The notes below the pieces were generated by a model that did no database searches, had not been told where the DNA came from, and saw only the letters and a list, made by a program, of their open reading frames with translations. A DNA stretch of 64,000 nucleotides, taken from assembly GCA_947492925.1 (NCBI GenBank), contig CANLOQ010000003.1, positions 62,001 through 126,000 of the forward strand, written 5' to 3'. Positions 18,710 through 27,181 of this stretch are shown here, in pieces (within the stretch, counting starts at the first letter, position 1; each line of letters starts with the position of its first letter). A program made the translations under genes and the position numbers. Source of the stretch: an uncultured Sulfitobacter sp. (lineage in GTDB: Bacteria; Pseudomonadota; Alphaproteobacteria; Rhodobacterales; Rhodobacteraceae).

Positions 18710-20008
18710 TCAGATGCGTTGAAACTGCGCTTCTTGTCTTGCTGACCAGCGCACCGTCAGATCAAATCCATCTTCCGTCTGTGTCTCACGCACCACGACA
18801 TCCTGATCAAACAGCCACGCACGCTTTTTGCCCTCGGCAAAACCAAGCGTCAGGTCCGCTTCGCGTACCGCGCCCTGCAAAGCTTCGGCCACGACGGATT
18901 GCACTGCATCCAGCCCTTCACCGGAAATCGCTGAAACCGCCAGCACGGTATCATCCCGCAGCGCCCGGGCGCGCACTGCGTCAGCGGCATCATTGTCCAG
19001 CAAGTCGATCTTATTCCAGATCTCAAAGGTCCGGGTATCCTCCGGCACACCAAGTGACGTCAGGATGTCGCGCACGTTGCGGGCCTGTTCTTCGGTCTCG
19101 GCATGGCTGATGTCGCGCACATGTACGATGATGTCAGCCGCAAGTACCTCTTCCAAAGTGGCACGGAAAGCGGCGACCAGTTCGGTTGGCAGGTCAGAGA
19201 TAAAACCAACCGTGTCACTGAGAATGATCTCGGGGCCGTCTTCCAGCACCAGTGACCGCATCGTCGGGTCGAGGGTGGCAAAGAGCATATCCTTGGCCAT
19301 CACATCCGCACCCGTCAGACGGTTGAAAAGCGTGGATTTACCCGCGTTCGTGTATCCCACCAGCGCCACAATGGGAAAAGGCACCTTGGCGCGTGCCGCA
19401 CGGTGCAGGGCGCGGGTTTTGACAACCTTTTCCAACTGCCGACGCAACCGCACGAGCTGTTCGTCAATGGCTCGGCGGTCGGCCTCGATCTGGGTTTCGC
19501 CGGGGCCGCCCACAAAGCCAAGCCCGCCACGCTGGCGTTCAAGGTGCGTCCAGGCGCGCACCAGTCTGGTACGTTGGTAGTTCAAAGCCGCCATTTCGAC
19601 CTGCAACACGCCTTCACGGGTGGCGGCACGGTCGCTGAAAATCTCTAAAATCAGGCCGGTGCGGTCTAGCAGTTTGACGCCCCAGGCTTTTTCAAGATTG
19701 CGTTGCTGCACGGGGGTGACAGGGCCATCCACCAGCACCAGTTCGACCTCCTGTTCTTCCAGCAGGTCGTGGACTTCCTTGATCTTGCCTTTGCCAAAAA
19801 GCTTGCCCGCATCGACGTTGCGCAAAGGTACAATGTCTGACCCGACAACATCCAGCGCGGGCAAGGCACGTGCCAGCGACACAGCCTCGGCCAGAGCGGA
19901 CGCAGGATCGCGCCGGTCCGGGTTGTTGCGGATATCCGGATGCAGCACCCATGCACGGGTGACGCGCGGGCCTTCGGTATTGTCGATCTGAAAGGGCGCC
20001 TTGCTCAA
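18710..20008 (-). CDS. hflX: GTPase HflX
   Basis: Ribosome-associated GTPase that splits stalled or stressed ribosomes. The 432-aa protein has the N-terminal nucleotide-binding HflX domain with GRGKIKEV-like GKGKIKEV, a coiled-coil linker ([15 protein letters not shown]), then the G domain: GYTNAGKST (G1), [10 protein letters not shown] (G3) and NKID (G4). It starts at a TTG (20008) that overlaps the hfq stop by 4 nt (TTGA), so the two genes are translationally coupled as in many proteobacteria. Confidence 0.95.
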
Positions 20009-20244
20009 GAGGCGTCTTCGCCCTCATACAGGCTGATGGGCTGGCTGGGCATGATCGTGGAAATGGCGTGTTTATAGACAAGTTGCGATTGGCCATCGCG
20101 GCGCAGCAACACGCAGAAATTATCGAACCAGGTAATCACACCCTGCAGTTTCACACCGTTGATCAGAAAAATCGTTACAGGAACTTTTGTTTTGCGTACA
20201 TGGTTCAGGAACGCATCCTGAAGGTTCTGTCTGTCAGACGCCAT
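20005..20244 (-). CDS. hfq: RNA chaperone Hfq
   Basis: Hexameric Sm-like protein that pairs small RNAs with mRNAs. The 79-aa protein contains Sm1 ([23 protein letters not shown]) in part and Sm2 ([12 protein letters not shown]). The ATG at 20244 begins [14 protein letters not shown]; the open frame back to 20361 is untranslated leader. That leader holds a hairpin and an A-rich ARN tract just before the ATG. hflX follows by a 4-nt overlap. Confidence 0.96.
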
Positions 20245-20254
20245 TGGTGTTCTC

Positions 20255-20330
20255 GCTTCTTCTTTTTTTCTTGCTGGCACCCGCATATCGGGCCCCCCCT
20301 CCGGCTGACTATGGCCTTGGCCGTCCGGAG
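20255..20330 (-). promoter_or_regulatory. hfq leader: hairpin and ARN-repeat tract
   Basis: On the minus strand CTCCGG (20330-20325) pairs with CCGGAG (20304-20299), enclosing GGCC-AA-GGCC. Closer to the start, 20275-20255 reads as seven consecutive A-R-N triplets (AGC AAG AAA AAA AGA AGA AGC), the pattern bound by the Hfq distal face. It ends 10 nt before the ATG, where a ribosome must bind, so autoregulation is plausible. Confidence 0.45.
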
Positions 20331-20403
20331 ATTCCAGCCCCAAAGTACCGCAAGTGCACACTTTTGACGCTAATCGGTGTCAGCGCTGCAACAGGCAGCA
20401 CAT

Positions 20404-21942
20404 CTAGGCGCGCCACAGGTCCGGTGTCAGTAGTGCGATGATCGCCAATGTCTCAAGTCTTCCCAAGACCATCGCCGCACACAGGATGCCCTTTGCAGCA
20501 CCACTAAGTTCGATCAGGCGAATGGGCGTATCGGCGGCAAACTCCGTAAGAGGGCCCGTGGTTGATAGGCTTGCCACTGCCAGTACCAGCGCTTCTTCAA
20601 AGGTGCTGCCCGCCAGCGTCAGGGCCAGCATGATGGCGGCCAAAGACAGCGCAAAAAGCATAAAGAATATCCATGCGATAAACGCACCGTTGGATTGCAG
20701 GCGCCGTCCGGCCGTCCCTGCCCCGCTGACCGAATTGGGATGCACCAGACGTTCCATTTCGCGGGTGCCATTGAGGTAGAGCGCAAAGACGCGCAGCAAT
20801 TTTACGCCGCCCGCCGTCGTGGCCACCCCACCCCCGATCAAGGCCAGTCCCATCAGCGCCAGCCCTGGCGTGTTCAGCCCGGACCAGTTCTGCGCCGTGC
20901 CCCAGTGTTCTGAAACAAAGCCCGTCGTTGTCAGAAAGGACAGCACGGTAAAGATCGATCCCCAAAGGGCGTAACCCGCATCCGAAAGGTTGTTGGTTGC
21001 ATCCACATCATACGCCCCCAGAAAATGCCGCACAAAGATCAGTGCTGGCACCGCTAATGTGATGAAAAGCCCGATGCGGAATTCCGGATCGGTACGCAGC
21101 CCGCCCTGCGTTGCCGTCACGGTGTCTTTTGAGAACGTCAGCCGCGACAATGCGAAGAGCATGAACAAAAGCATCACGGCTTCGCCTGTCACGCCGATGG
21201 GCGCTTCCTGCACACCGCCGATGGGCGAAATCCCTGACGTTGCCAGCACCGACATTGCATGACACAGCGCGGTCAGCGGGCTGTCGCCCCCGCCCAGCAG
21301 CAAAAGCCACAGCAACAGCGTCAGCCCCGCGTAGATCGGGAAAAGTGCCTTGGTTGTACGCAAAACACGTGCGCGTGCGTCGACCGGCGCGCTGCGGTTG
21401 GCTTCGCCGGTTTCACGGCGCCCCGGCTCGGCCTGTGCCGTCACCTCAAATCCGCCCAGATGCAGCGGTGCCAGAATCGCCGCGGCCGCCACCCACATCA
21501 GCAACCCGCCCATCCAGCCGACCTGCGCACGCCACAGATGCAGCGTGCCACTCAGCCGCTCGGGATCCTGAAACATTGTGGCCCCGGTGGTGGTCATGGC
21601 ACTGACCATTTCGAAATAGGCGTTCAGAAAGCGGGTCGTTGGCAAGGCTTCGACAAAAGGAATGGCGAAATAGACCGGCAGCGCCAGAAATGCACAAAAG
21701 AGCGACAGCAATGGCCCCAACGGAGTCTGACGCACCCGGCGGCCGTTAAAAACCACGGCCACCATCAGAAAGACTATGGAGCCCAGCAGACCCGCATAGA
21801 GAAACGCGCGTGCGGCTTCCAGATCGCGGACGGACCAGCCGTGCAGCGCGGGCACAAGCATCGACAGGGCCACAACGCCGAACAACTGCAAGAACAGCGG
21901 CAGGTGAAGCAATTCAGTGCGGATATAGCTTTGGCGGCTCAC
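20404..21942 (-). CDS. trkH: Potassium uptake protein TrkH
   Basis: Ion-conducting subunit of the Trk potassium uptake system in the inner membrane, 512 aa. It shows repeated membrane-pore-membrane units, each with a selectivity loop (for example SAMTTTGATMF, MSVLATSGISPIGG, FLTTTGFVSE and ASLSTTGPL). The start is GTG at 21942, 15 nt after the trkA stop. It needs the cytoplasmic regulatory ring of TrkA, encoded directly upstream. Confidence 0.95.
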   Translation of the reverse strand: MSRQSYIRTELLHLPLFLQLFGVVALSMLVPALHGWSVRDLEAARAFLYAGLLGSIVFLMVAVVFNGRRVRQTPLGPLLSLFCAFLALPVYFAIPFVEALPTTRFLNAYFEMVSAMTTTGATMFQDPERLSGTLHLWRAQVGWMGGLLMWVAAAAILAPLHLGGFEVTAQAEPGRRETGEANRSAPVDARARVLRTTKALFPIYAGLTLLLWLLLLGGGDSPLTALCHAMSVLATSGISPIGGVQEAPIGVTGEAVMLLFMLFALSRLTFSKDTVTATQGGLRTDPEFRIGLFITLAVPALIFVRHFLGAYDVDATNNLSDAGYALWGSIFTVLSFLTTTGFVSEHWGTAQNWSGLNTPGLALMGLALIGGGVATTAGGVKLLRVFALYLNGTREMERLVHPNSVSGAGTAGRRLQSNGAFIAWIFFMLFALSLAAIMLALTLAGSTFEEALVLAVASLSTTGPLTEFAADTPIRLIELSGAAKGILCAAMVLGRLETLAIIALLTPDLWRA

Positions 21943-21957
21943 CCCTGCCCCTGTCTT

Positions 21958-23334
21958 TTAGAAAAAGTCGATGGAGACTTGCAGCAATTGTTCGACCTGC
22001 GGCACGTCATCAGCCAGTGCAAAGACCGCAATTGTATCACCTTCGTCGATCCGGGTCTTGCCCAGTGGTCGGATCACCTTATCCCCTTTGCGCAACATCC
22101 CGATAAGAGATCCTTCGGGCCAATCAACCTCAGAGATCAGCTTGCCCGCGATTGGCGAGGTCGACAGCACCTCAGCCTCAATCACCTCTGCCTCTGCGTC
22201 ACCGATGGAATAGACCGCGCGCACGCGGCCGTGGCGGATGTGGCGCAGGATCGAGCTGACTGTCGTGGCGCGGGGGTTGATATAGGCGTCGATCCCAAGC
22301 GGTGTCATCAGCGGAACAAGCGTGGGGTCGTTGATCAGCGCAATCACGTAATCACACCCTTCGGCCTTGGCACGCACGCAGGCCAGCATGTTGGTTTTGT
22401 CGTCATCCGTCACCGCAAGCATGGCATCCGCACGCACAATGCCCGCTTCGGCCAGCAAGGCGGCATCCAGCCCATCGCCGTTCAGCACGATTGTGCGTTC
22501 CAGCGCTTCGGCGGCTTTTTCGGCGCAGATGCGGCTTTTCTCGATCACCTTGGTGCGGATGCGGCGCGGATCGTTCTCAAGCGCCTTGGCCACGGTCAGC
22601 CCGACGTTGCCGCCGCCTACAAGTACCACGCGTTCTTGCTTGCTGACCTTTTTGCCAAAGATCTCCATCGTGCGGGGGATGTCATCACGGTGACAGAACA
22701 CATAGCAATCATCACCAACAAAAAGCTGATCCTTGGCCTCTGGCGCGAACAGGGTTCCGTCACGGCGCACGCCTACCACTACAGCGCGCAGGGTCGAGAA
22801 AAGATCGGTCAGCTGACGCAGGGGCGTATTTACGACCGGACATTCATCTTCAATCGTGATGCCCAGCAGATGCGCCATCCCGTCCATGAACACTTCGGTA
22901 TCAAAGGACGCAGGCGCCGACAGCCGTTGCAGCGCCGCGGCGGCCACTTCTTTTTCGGGACTGATCACCACGTCGATGGGCATATGATCACGCCGGTAAA
23001 GGTCCGAATAGATGGCCGTCAGATAGGACTGGCTGCGCAGTCGGGCGATCTTGCGGTTGATCCCAAAAACCGAATGCGCCACCTGGCAAGTCACCATGTT
23101 GACCTCATCGGAATGGGTCGCGGCAATGATCATTTCTGCGTCCCGCGCGCCCGCGCGGTCCAGCACATCAGGATAGCTGGCAAAGCCCGCGATCCCCTGT
23201 ACATCCAACGTATCGGTCGCACGGCGCACAAGATCGGCGTTGCTGTCCACAACAGTGACATCATTGCGCTCACCGCTCAGATGTCGCGCGATCTGCCAGC
23301 CGACCTGTCCTGCGCCACAGATGATCACCTTCAT
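21958..23334 (-). CDS. trkA: Trk system potassium transporter, regulatory subunit TrkA
   Basis: Cytoplasmic NAD(H)-binding gating ring for TrkH, 458 aa. Two RCK_N Rossmann domains are visible: IICGAGQVGWQIA at the N-terminus and VLVGGGNVGLTVA near residue 235, each followed by an RCK_C module. In related genomes trkA follows ntrX directly; here about 2.4 kb of other genes separate them, so trkA must have its own promoter in the 157 nt before 23492. Confidence 0.96.
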   Translation of the reverse strand: MKVIICGAGQVGWQIARHLSGERNDVTVVDSNADLVRRATDTLDVQGIAGFASYPDVLDRAGARDAEMIIAATHSDEVNMVTCQVAHSVFGINRKIARLRSQSYLTAIYSDLYRRDHMPIDVVISPEKEVAAAALQRLSAPASFDTEVFMDGMAHLLGITIEDECPVVNTPLRQLTDLFSTLRAVVVGVRRDGTLFAPEAKDQLFVGDDCYVFCHRDDIPRTMEIFGKKVSKQERVVLVGGGNVGLTVAKALENDPRRIRTKVIEKSRICAEKAAEALERTIVLNGDGLDAALLAEAGIVRADAMLAVTDDDKTNMLACVRAKAEGCDYVIALINDPTLVPLMTPLGIDAYINPRATTVSSILRHIRHGRVRAVYSIGDAEAEVIEAEVLSTSPIAGKLISEVDWPEGSLIGMLRKGDKVIRPLGKTRIDEGDTIAVFALADDVPQVEQLLQVSIDFF

Positions 23335-23491
23335 GCGTCGTCCTTTGCATGCCCTACGCGCCCTGCGCCGCGCGCGTTTTGCGTTGATGTCCCGCCTGTC
23401 AGGGCGTTTGCCTTGTTAGAGGCGATGCAGCGCGGCAAGGCAAGGGCCAATACATTTGCGTTTATGCCGCTTTGGGTGCAGCATCCAATCC

Positions 23492-23965
23492 ATGAAGCGT
23501 CATCTTATTTCTGCCTTGGCCGCGCTGACAGTTCTGACGGCCTGCGCCCCGCTTGAGATTTACTACAAGCCCGGCGCAACCGTCGATGCGGTCAGCCGGG
23601 ACACAACCGCCTGCGAGGTGCGCGCGCTCAGCGATGTGCCAGCGTCGGTGCAGATCAGGCGCAAGCCCCCCATTTTCATTGCCGGTAAACAGGTTTGCGA
23701 TGCCGACGGCACCTGTACCCAAACACCGGGGTATTTCATCGACGGAGGTGTCGAAAGCTTCGATCCCAACGACGGTCTGCGCCAGCGTGTTGCCCGCAGT
23801 TGCATGGCCGACAAGGGCTATGCGCCGGTTTCTGTGCCCGCCTGTCCTGACAGCGTTGCCCGGGCGGCTCCGCCACTCGCCACAACAAGACTGCCCGTGC
23901 TGACGCAAGGCTCTTGCGTGATCCGCAACCGCGATGGCAGCTTTCAGATCGTGACGCGAGGCTGA
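23492..23965 (+). CDS. Hypothetical lipoprotein
   Basis: A 157-aa protein starting MKRHLISALAALTVLTAC: a short lipoprotein signal peptide with lipobox LTAC (Cys18). The mature part has several cysteines (for example VCDADGTCTQ and RSCMADKGYAPVSVPAC), which may form disulfides in the periplasm. An earlier in-frame ATG at 23456 would spoil the signal peptide. I do not recognise a family beyond the Rhodobacteraceae lipoprotein pattern. It lies on the opposite strand to the ntr and trk genes around it. Confidence 0.75.
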   Translation: MKRHLISALAALTVLTACAPLEIYYKPGATVDAVSRDTTACEVRALSDVPASVQIRRKPPIFIAGKQVCDADGTCTQTPGYFIDGGVESFDPNDGLRQRVARSCMADKGYAPVSVPACPDSVARAAPPLATTRLPVLTQGSCVIRNRDGSFQIVTRG

Positions 23966-24056
23966 TCTAAGGACCGCAAACTGTCGAAAACAACTGGTGC
24001 ACACGTGTGCAAGGCGCTAACCTTTGGCGGAGCGTAATCCAGAAAGTGCCATTTCG

Positions 24057-25058
24057 ATGTCCCCCGTCCAAGATGCCAAAGCCCTTGTTCAATCCCATTA
24101 TGCCGCTTTGGCCAGTGCCACGCCGGAAACGGTGGAAGCGATATTGGCGCGCAACATGACAGCCGACGCACTCTGGCGCGGAGTGCATCCGTTTAATGAA
24201 CAACGCGGACCTGCCGGTGCGGCGGATGCGTTCTGGATCCCGTTCCTGCGCAGCTTTGGCCACGTGCAGCGGCGGGAGGACATTTTCTTTGCCGCCGAAA
24301 ACACCACCCAAGATGTCGGATCGGTCTGGACGGTGTCGATGGGGCACTTGATGGCCCTTTTTGACGCGCCTTTCCTGAACATCCCGGCAACGCGCAAAAT
24401 CGTGATGCTGCGCTATGCGGAGTTCAACAAAGTCGCGAACGGCAAAATCGTCGAAACGGGGTTCTTTTGCGATATTCTTCATTTGATGACACAGGCGGGT
24501 ATCCGTCGCTTTGCGCAACAGACCGCGGCGCATCTGGTGCAGCCCGGTCCGCGCACACATGACGGGTTGTTGATGGCACCCAGCGATCCGGCACAGGGCG
24601 CGCGCACCCTTGCCGTCATTGATGAGATGATTGAAGCGATCAACATCGCCAATGCCAATCCCGGCGCGCTCAGCCCGCACGACGAGCTGGCTCAATCATG
24701 GGACGAAGACATGATCTGGTGGGGCCCGGAGGGTATTGGTGCGACCTATACGATCGACCGCTATATCGAACAGCATCAGGGGGTTTTCCGCCGCCATATG
24801 AAGGACCGGACGTTCAACGGGCATATCTGCCGCATGGCAGAAGGCAACTATGGCGCGTTCTTTGGCTGGCCAAACCTGACGCTGACCAACCACAACGGGT
24901 TTATGGGGTTGGCACCCAACGACATCCGGGCGGACATGCGGGTGGTTGATGTCTATCGCCGTGCGGGAGACAAGCTGGCGGAGAACTGGATTTTTATCGA
25001 CATGCTGCACTTCCTGAAAATGCAGGGGGTGGACGTGCTGGGGGAACTGGCGGCCTGA
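24057..25058 (+). CDS. SnoaL-like / NTF2-fold protein with two tandem domains
   Basis: A cytoplasmic protein of about 333 aa made of two NTF2-like (SnoaL polyketide-cyclase type) halves, roughly residues 5-150 and 180-330. Each half ends in a similar aromatic stretch (GKIVETGFFCDILHLM and DKLAENWIFIDMLHFLK), which shows the internal duplication. The ATG at 24057 is preferred to the TTG at 24024. Substrate unknown; despite the family name there are no polyketide genes nearby. Confidence 0.75.
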   Translation: MSPVQDAKALVQSHYAALASATPETVEAILARNMTADALWRGVHPFNEQRGPAGAADAFWIPFLRSFGHVQRREDIFFAAENTTQDVGSVWTVSMGHLMALFDAPFLNIPATRKIVMLRYAEFNKVANGKIVETGFFCDILHLMTQAGIRRFAQQTAAHLVQPGPRTHDGLLMAPSDPAQGARTLAVIDEMIEAINIANANPGALSPHDELAQSWDEDMIWWGPEGIGATYTIDRYIEQHQGVFRRHMKDRTFNGHICRMAEGNYGAFFGWPNLTLTNHNGFMGLAPNDIRADMRVVDVYRRAGDKLAENWIFIDMLHFLKMQGVDVLGELAA

Positions 25059-25116
25059 ACGGGCCGCTGCCCCGCGCGAAACCGCTGAATCAGACAGGTC
25101 GACCATTGCGACACTG

Positions 25117-25743
25117 TCAGGGCCGGTCAAATGTCAGACGCGCGGCCAGCCCAAGAAATATTGACCCGGTGGCAACCTGAAGCCCGCGTGCGACCCGCCT
25201 GTTTTGTGCAAGAACGCCGCTGATGCCGCCAGCGAAATATCCGATTACCCCGTTGATAGCTGTGCCGCCGATATTCAGGATCGTGCCGAAAATCAGGAAC
25301 TGGATCAGAACCGAACCGCGCCCGGGGTCAACGAACTGCGGTACGAGGGCAAGCATGAAGATTGCAACCTTAGGGTTCAGAAGACAGACAAACGTGCCGT
25401 CCCGCCACGCCTTGAGGGCATGTGCGCGTGAGACCTGTGATGGGGCAAGCGTAATGACAGGTGCGGTGAACGCCCGATAGGCAAGGTACACAAGATATCC
25501 AACACCTGCCCAGCGGATCGCCTCAAAGGCCAGAGGGTTGGCCGCAATCAACGCGGCCAGACCAAGCCCACCTGCTATGGCATGCAGCAATGACCCTGTG
25601 GCAATGCCAAAAGAGGCGGCCAAACCTGCTTTGGGCCCTGACCTGACGCCCTGCCCCAGACAAAACAGCATGTCTGCACCGGGTGTCATGTTCAACGCCA
25701 GCGCAATCGGAACAAAAAGATACAGGCTTTGCGGGTCGATCAT
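25117..25743 (-). CDS. LysE-family translocator
   Basis: Inner-membrane exporter of amino acids or derivatives, 208 aa with six hydrophobic segments. The LysE/RhtB signature ALNMTPGADMLFCLGQGVRSGPKAG spans the first loop in part (NMTPGADMLFCLGQG). It begins 28 nt after the ntrX stop on the same strand and could be read from the ntr operon. The specific substrate is not evident. Confidence 0.87.
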   Translation of the reverse strand: MIDPQSLYLFVPIALALNMTPGADMLFCLGQGVRSGPKAGLAASFGIATGSLLHAIAGGLGLAALIAANPLAFEAIRWAGVGYLVYLAYRAFTAPVITLAPSQVSRAHALKAWRDGTFVCLLNPKVAIFMLALVPQFVDPGRGSVLIQFLIFGTILNIGGTAINGVIGYFAGGISGVLAQNRRVARGLQVATGSIFLGLAARLTFDRP

Positions 25744-25771
25744 GTGCAGATTGTACCCTGCCGGGGTTTAC

Positions 25772-27181
25772 TCACTCCACCTCGGCCTCTTCGTCCACAT
25801 GGGCCACCCGCACGCCTGATTTGGCGGATGTCACCACACCCAGTGATTTGAGTTTACGGTGCAGCGCACTGCGTTCCATGCCTACAAAATTCGCGGTACG
25901 GGAGATGTTACCGCCAAAGCGGTTGATCTGGGTCAGCAGGTATTCCCGTTCAAACGCTTCGCGGGCCTCGCGCAGTGGCAAGGTCGCCAAAGCGGAAGAC
26001 AGCACGACGCGCCCATCCTCTTCGCCGCGGTCTTCTTCGCCGGGCAATTCGCGCGCCTCAATCGGGCCACTGCCATCACCAAGGATCAGCACGCGTTCCA
26101 CCAGGTTCTTCAACTGCCGCACATTGCCGGGCCAGACCATTGTTTGCATCAACGCGGTCGCATCTTCTGTCAGGGTGCGTTGCGGCAGGCCCTGCCCTTT
26201 GTGACACTCGCTGATGAAATGTTCAGCCAGCAGCGGGATGTCTTCGCGGCGCTCTTCCAGCGACGGCACTGCAATCGGGACGACGTTCAGGCGGTGATAT
26301 AGCTCTTGCCGGAAGGTTTCCTCCGCAATCGCGGTCTCCAGATCCCGGTTTGTCGAAGAAATCACACGCAGATCGACGCGCACCTTGTCGTTGCCACCCA
26401 CGCGGGTGAATTGCTGATCGACCAGCACGCGGAGGATTTTTGATTGCGTGCCAAGCGGCATGTCAGCGACTTCGTCGAAATAAACCACACCGCCGTGGGC
26501 CTGTTCCAGTAAACCCGGTTCGATTCCGCGTTCGGGCGTCTCGCGGCCAAACAACACTTCTTCCATGCGGTCAGGCTCGACCCCGGCACAGTTCACAGTG
26601 ACAAAGGGGGCTGAGGCCCGGTTCGAGTTTGTGTGGATGTAACGCGCGGCAATCTCCTTGCCTGACCCGGCAGGTCCGGTCAGCATAACCCGTCCGTTCG
26701 ATTTGGTGACCTTGTCCAACTGCCCCATCATCGCGCGAAACGCGGCCGACTGTCCCAGCATCTCTGCCGACGCCGTATCGCGGCGTTTAAGGGTCTGGTT
26801 CTCGCGGCGCAGGCGCGAGGTTTCCATCGCGCGGCGGATCACCACCATCAATTGATCAATGTTGAACGGCTTTTCGATAAAGTCATAGGCACCCTGTTTG
26901 ATCGCTGCGACGGCAATTTCGATATTCCCGTGGCCCGAAATGATGACCACCGGCACATCCGGGTTGTCGCGTTTCACAGTCTTGAGGATGTCGATCCCGT
27001 CCATGCGGCTGTCTTTCAGCCAGATGTCGAGGATCATCAGCGCGGGCGGCTCTGTGTTGATCGCTGCCATAGCGTCATCCGAATTTCCGGCCAGCCGCGT
27101 GGCAAACCCTTCGTCCTCAAGGATGTCCGAGATCAATTCCCGGATATCACGTTCATCGTCTACGATCAGAATATCACTCAT
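25772..27181 (-). CDS. ntrX: Nitrogen response regulator NtrX, GAFTGA-less
   Basis: Response regulator partner of the sensor NtrY, 469 aa. The receiver domain has phosphoacceptor D52 (MILDIWLKDS); the AAA+ domain has Walker A GPAGSGKE (residues 169-176) and Walker B VVYFDEVAD; a Fis-type helix-turn-helix closes the protein (NISRTANFVGMERSALHRKL). Where sigma54 activators carry GAFTGA, this protein reads FGRETPERGIEPG (about 211-223), so sigma54 activation is unlikely. Its start overlaps the ntrY stop by 8 nt. Confidence 0.94.
   Translation of the reverse strand: MSDILIVDDERDIRELISDILEDEGFATRLAGNSDDAMAAINTEPPALMILDIWLKDSRMDGIDILKTVKRDNPDVPVVIISGHGNIEIAVAAIKQGAYDFIEKPFNIDQLMVVIRRAMETSRLRRENQTLKRRDTASAEMLGQSAAFRAMMGQLDKVTKSNGRVMLTGPAGSGKEIAARYIHTNSNRASAPFVTVNCAGVEPDRMEEVLFGRETPERGIEPGLLEQAHGGVVYFDEVADMPLGTQSKILRVLVDQQFTRVGGNDKVRVDLRVISSTNRDLETAIAEETFRQELYHRLNVVPIAVPSLEERREDIPLLAEHFISECHKGQGLPQRTLTEDATALMQTMVWPGNVRQLKNLVERVLILGDGSGPIEARELPGEEDRGEEDGRVVLSSALATLPLREAREAFEREYLLTQINRFGGNISRTANFVGMERSALHRKLKSLGVVTSAKSGVRVAHVDEEAEVE

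Noticed and set aside
21259-23556. 765-aa open frame on the plus strand
   Set aside because: Antisense to trkH and trkA, rich in Arg, His and Gln without domains; a shadow frame.
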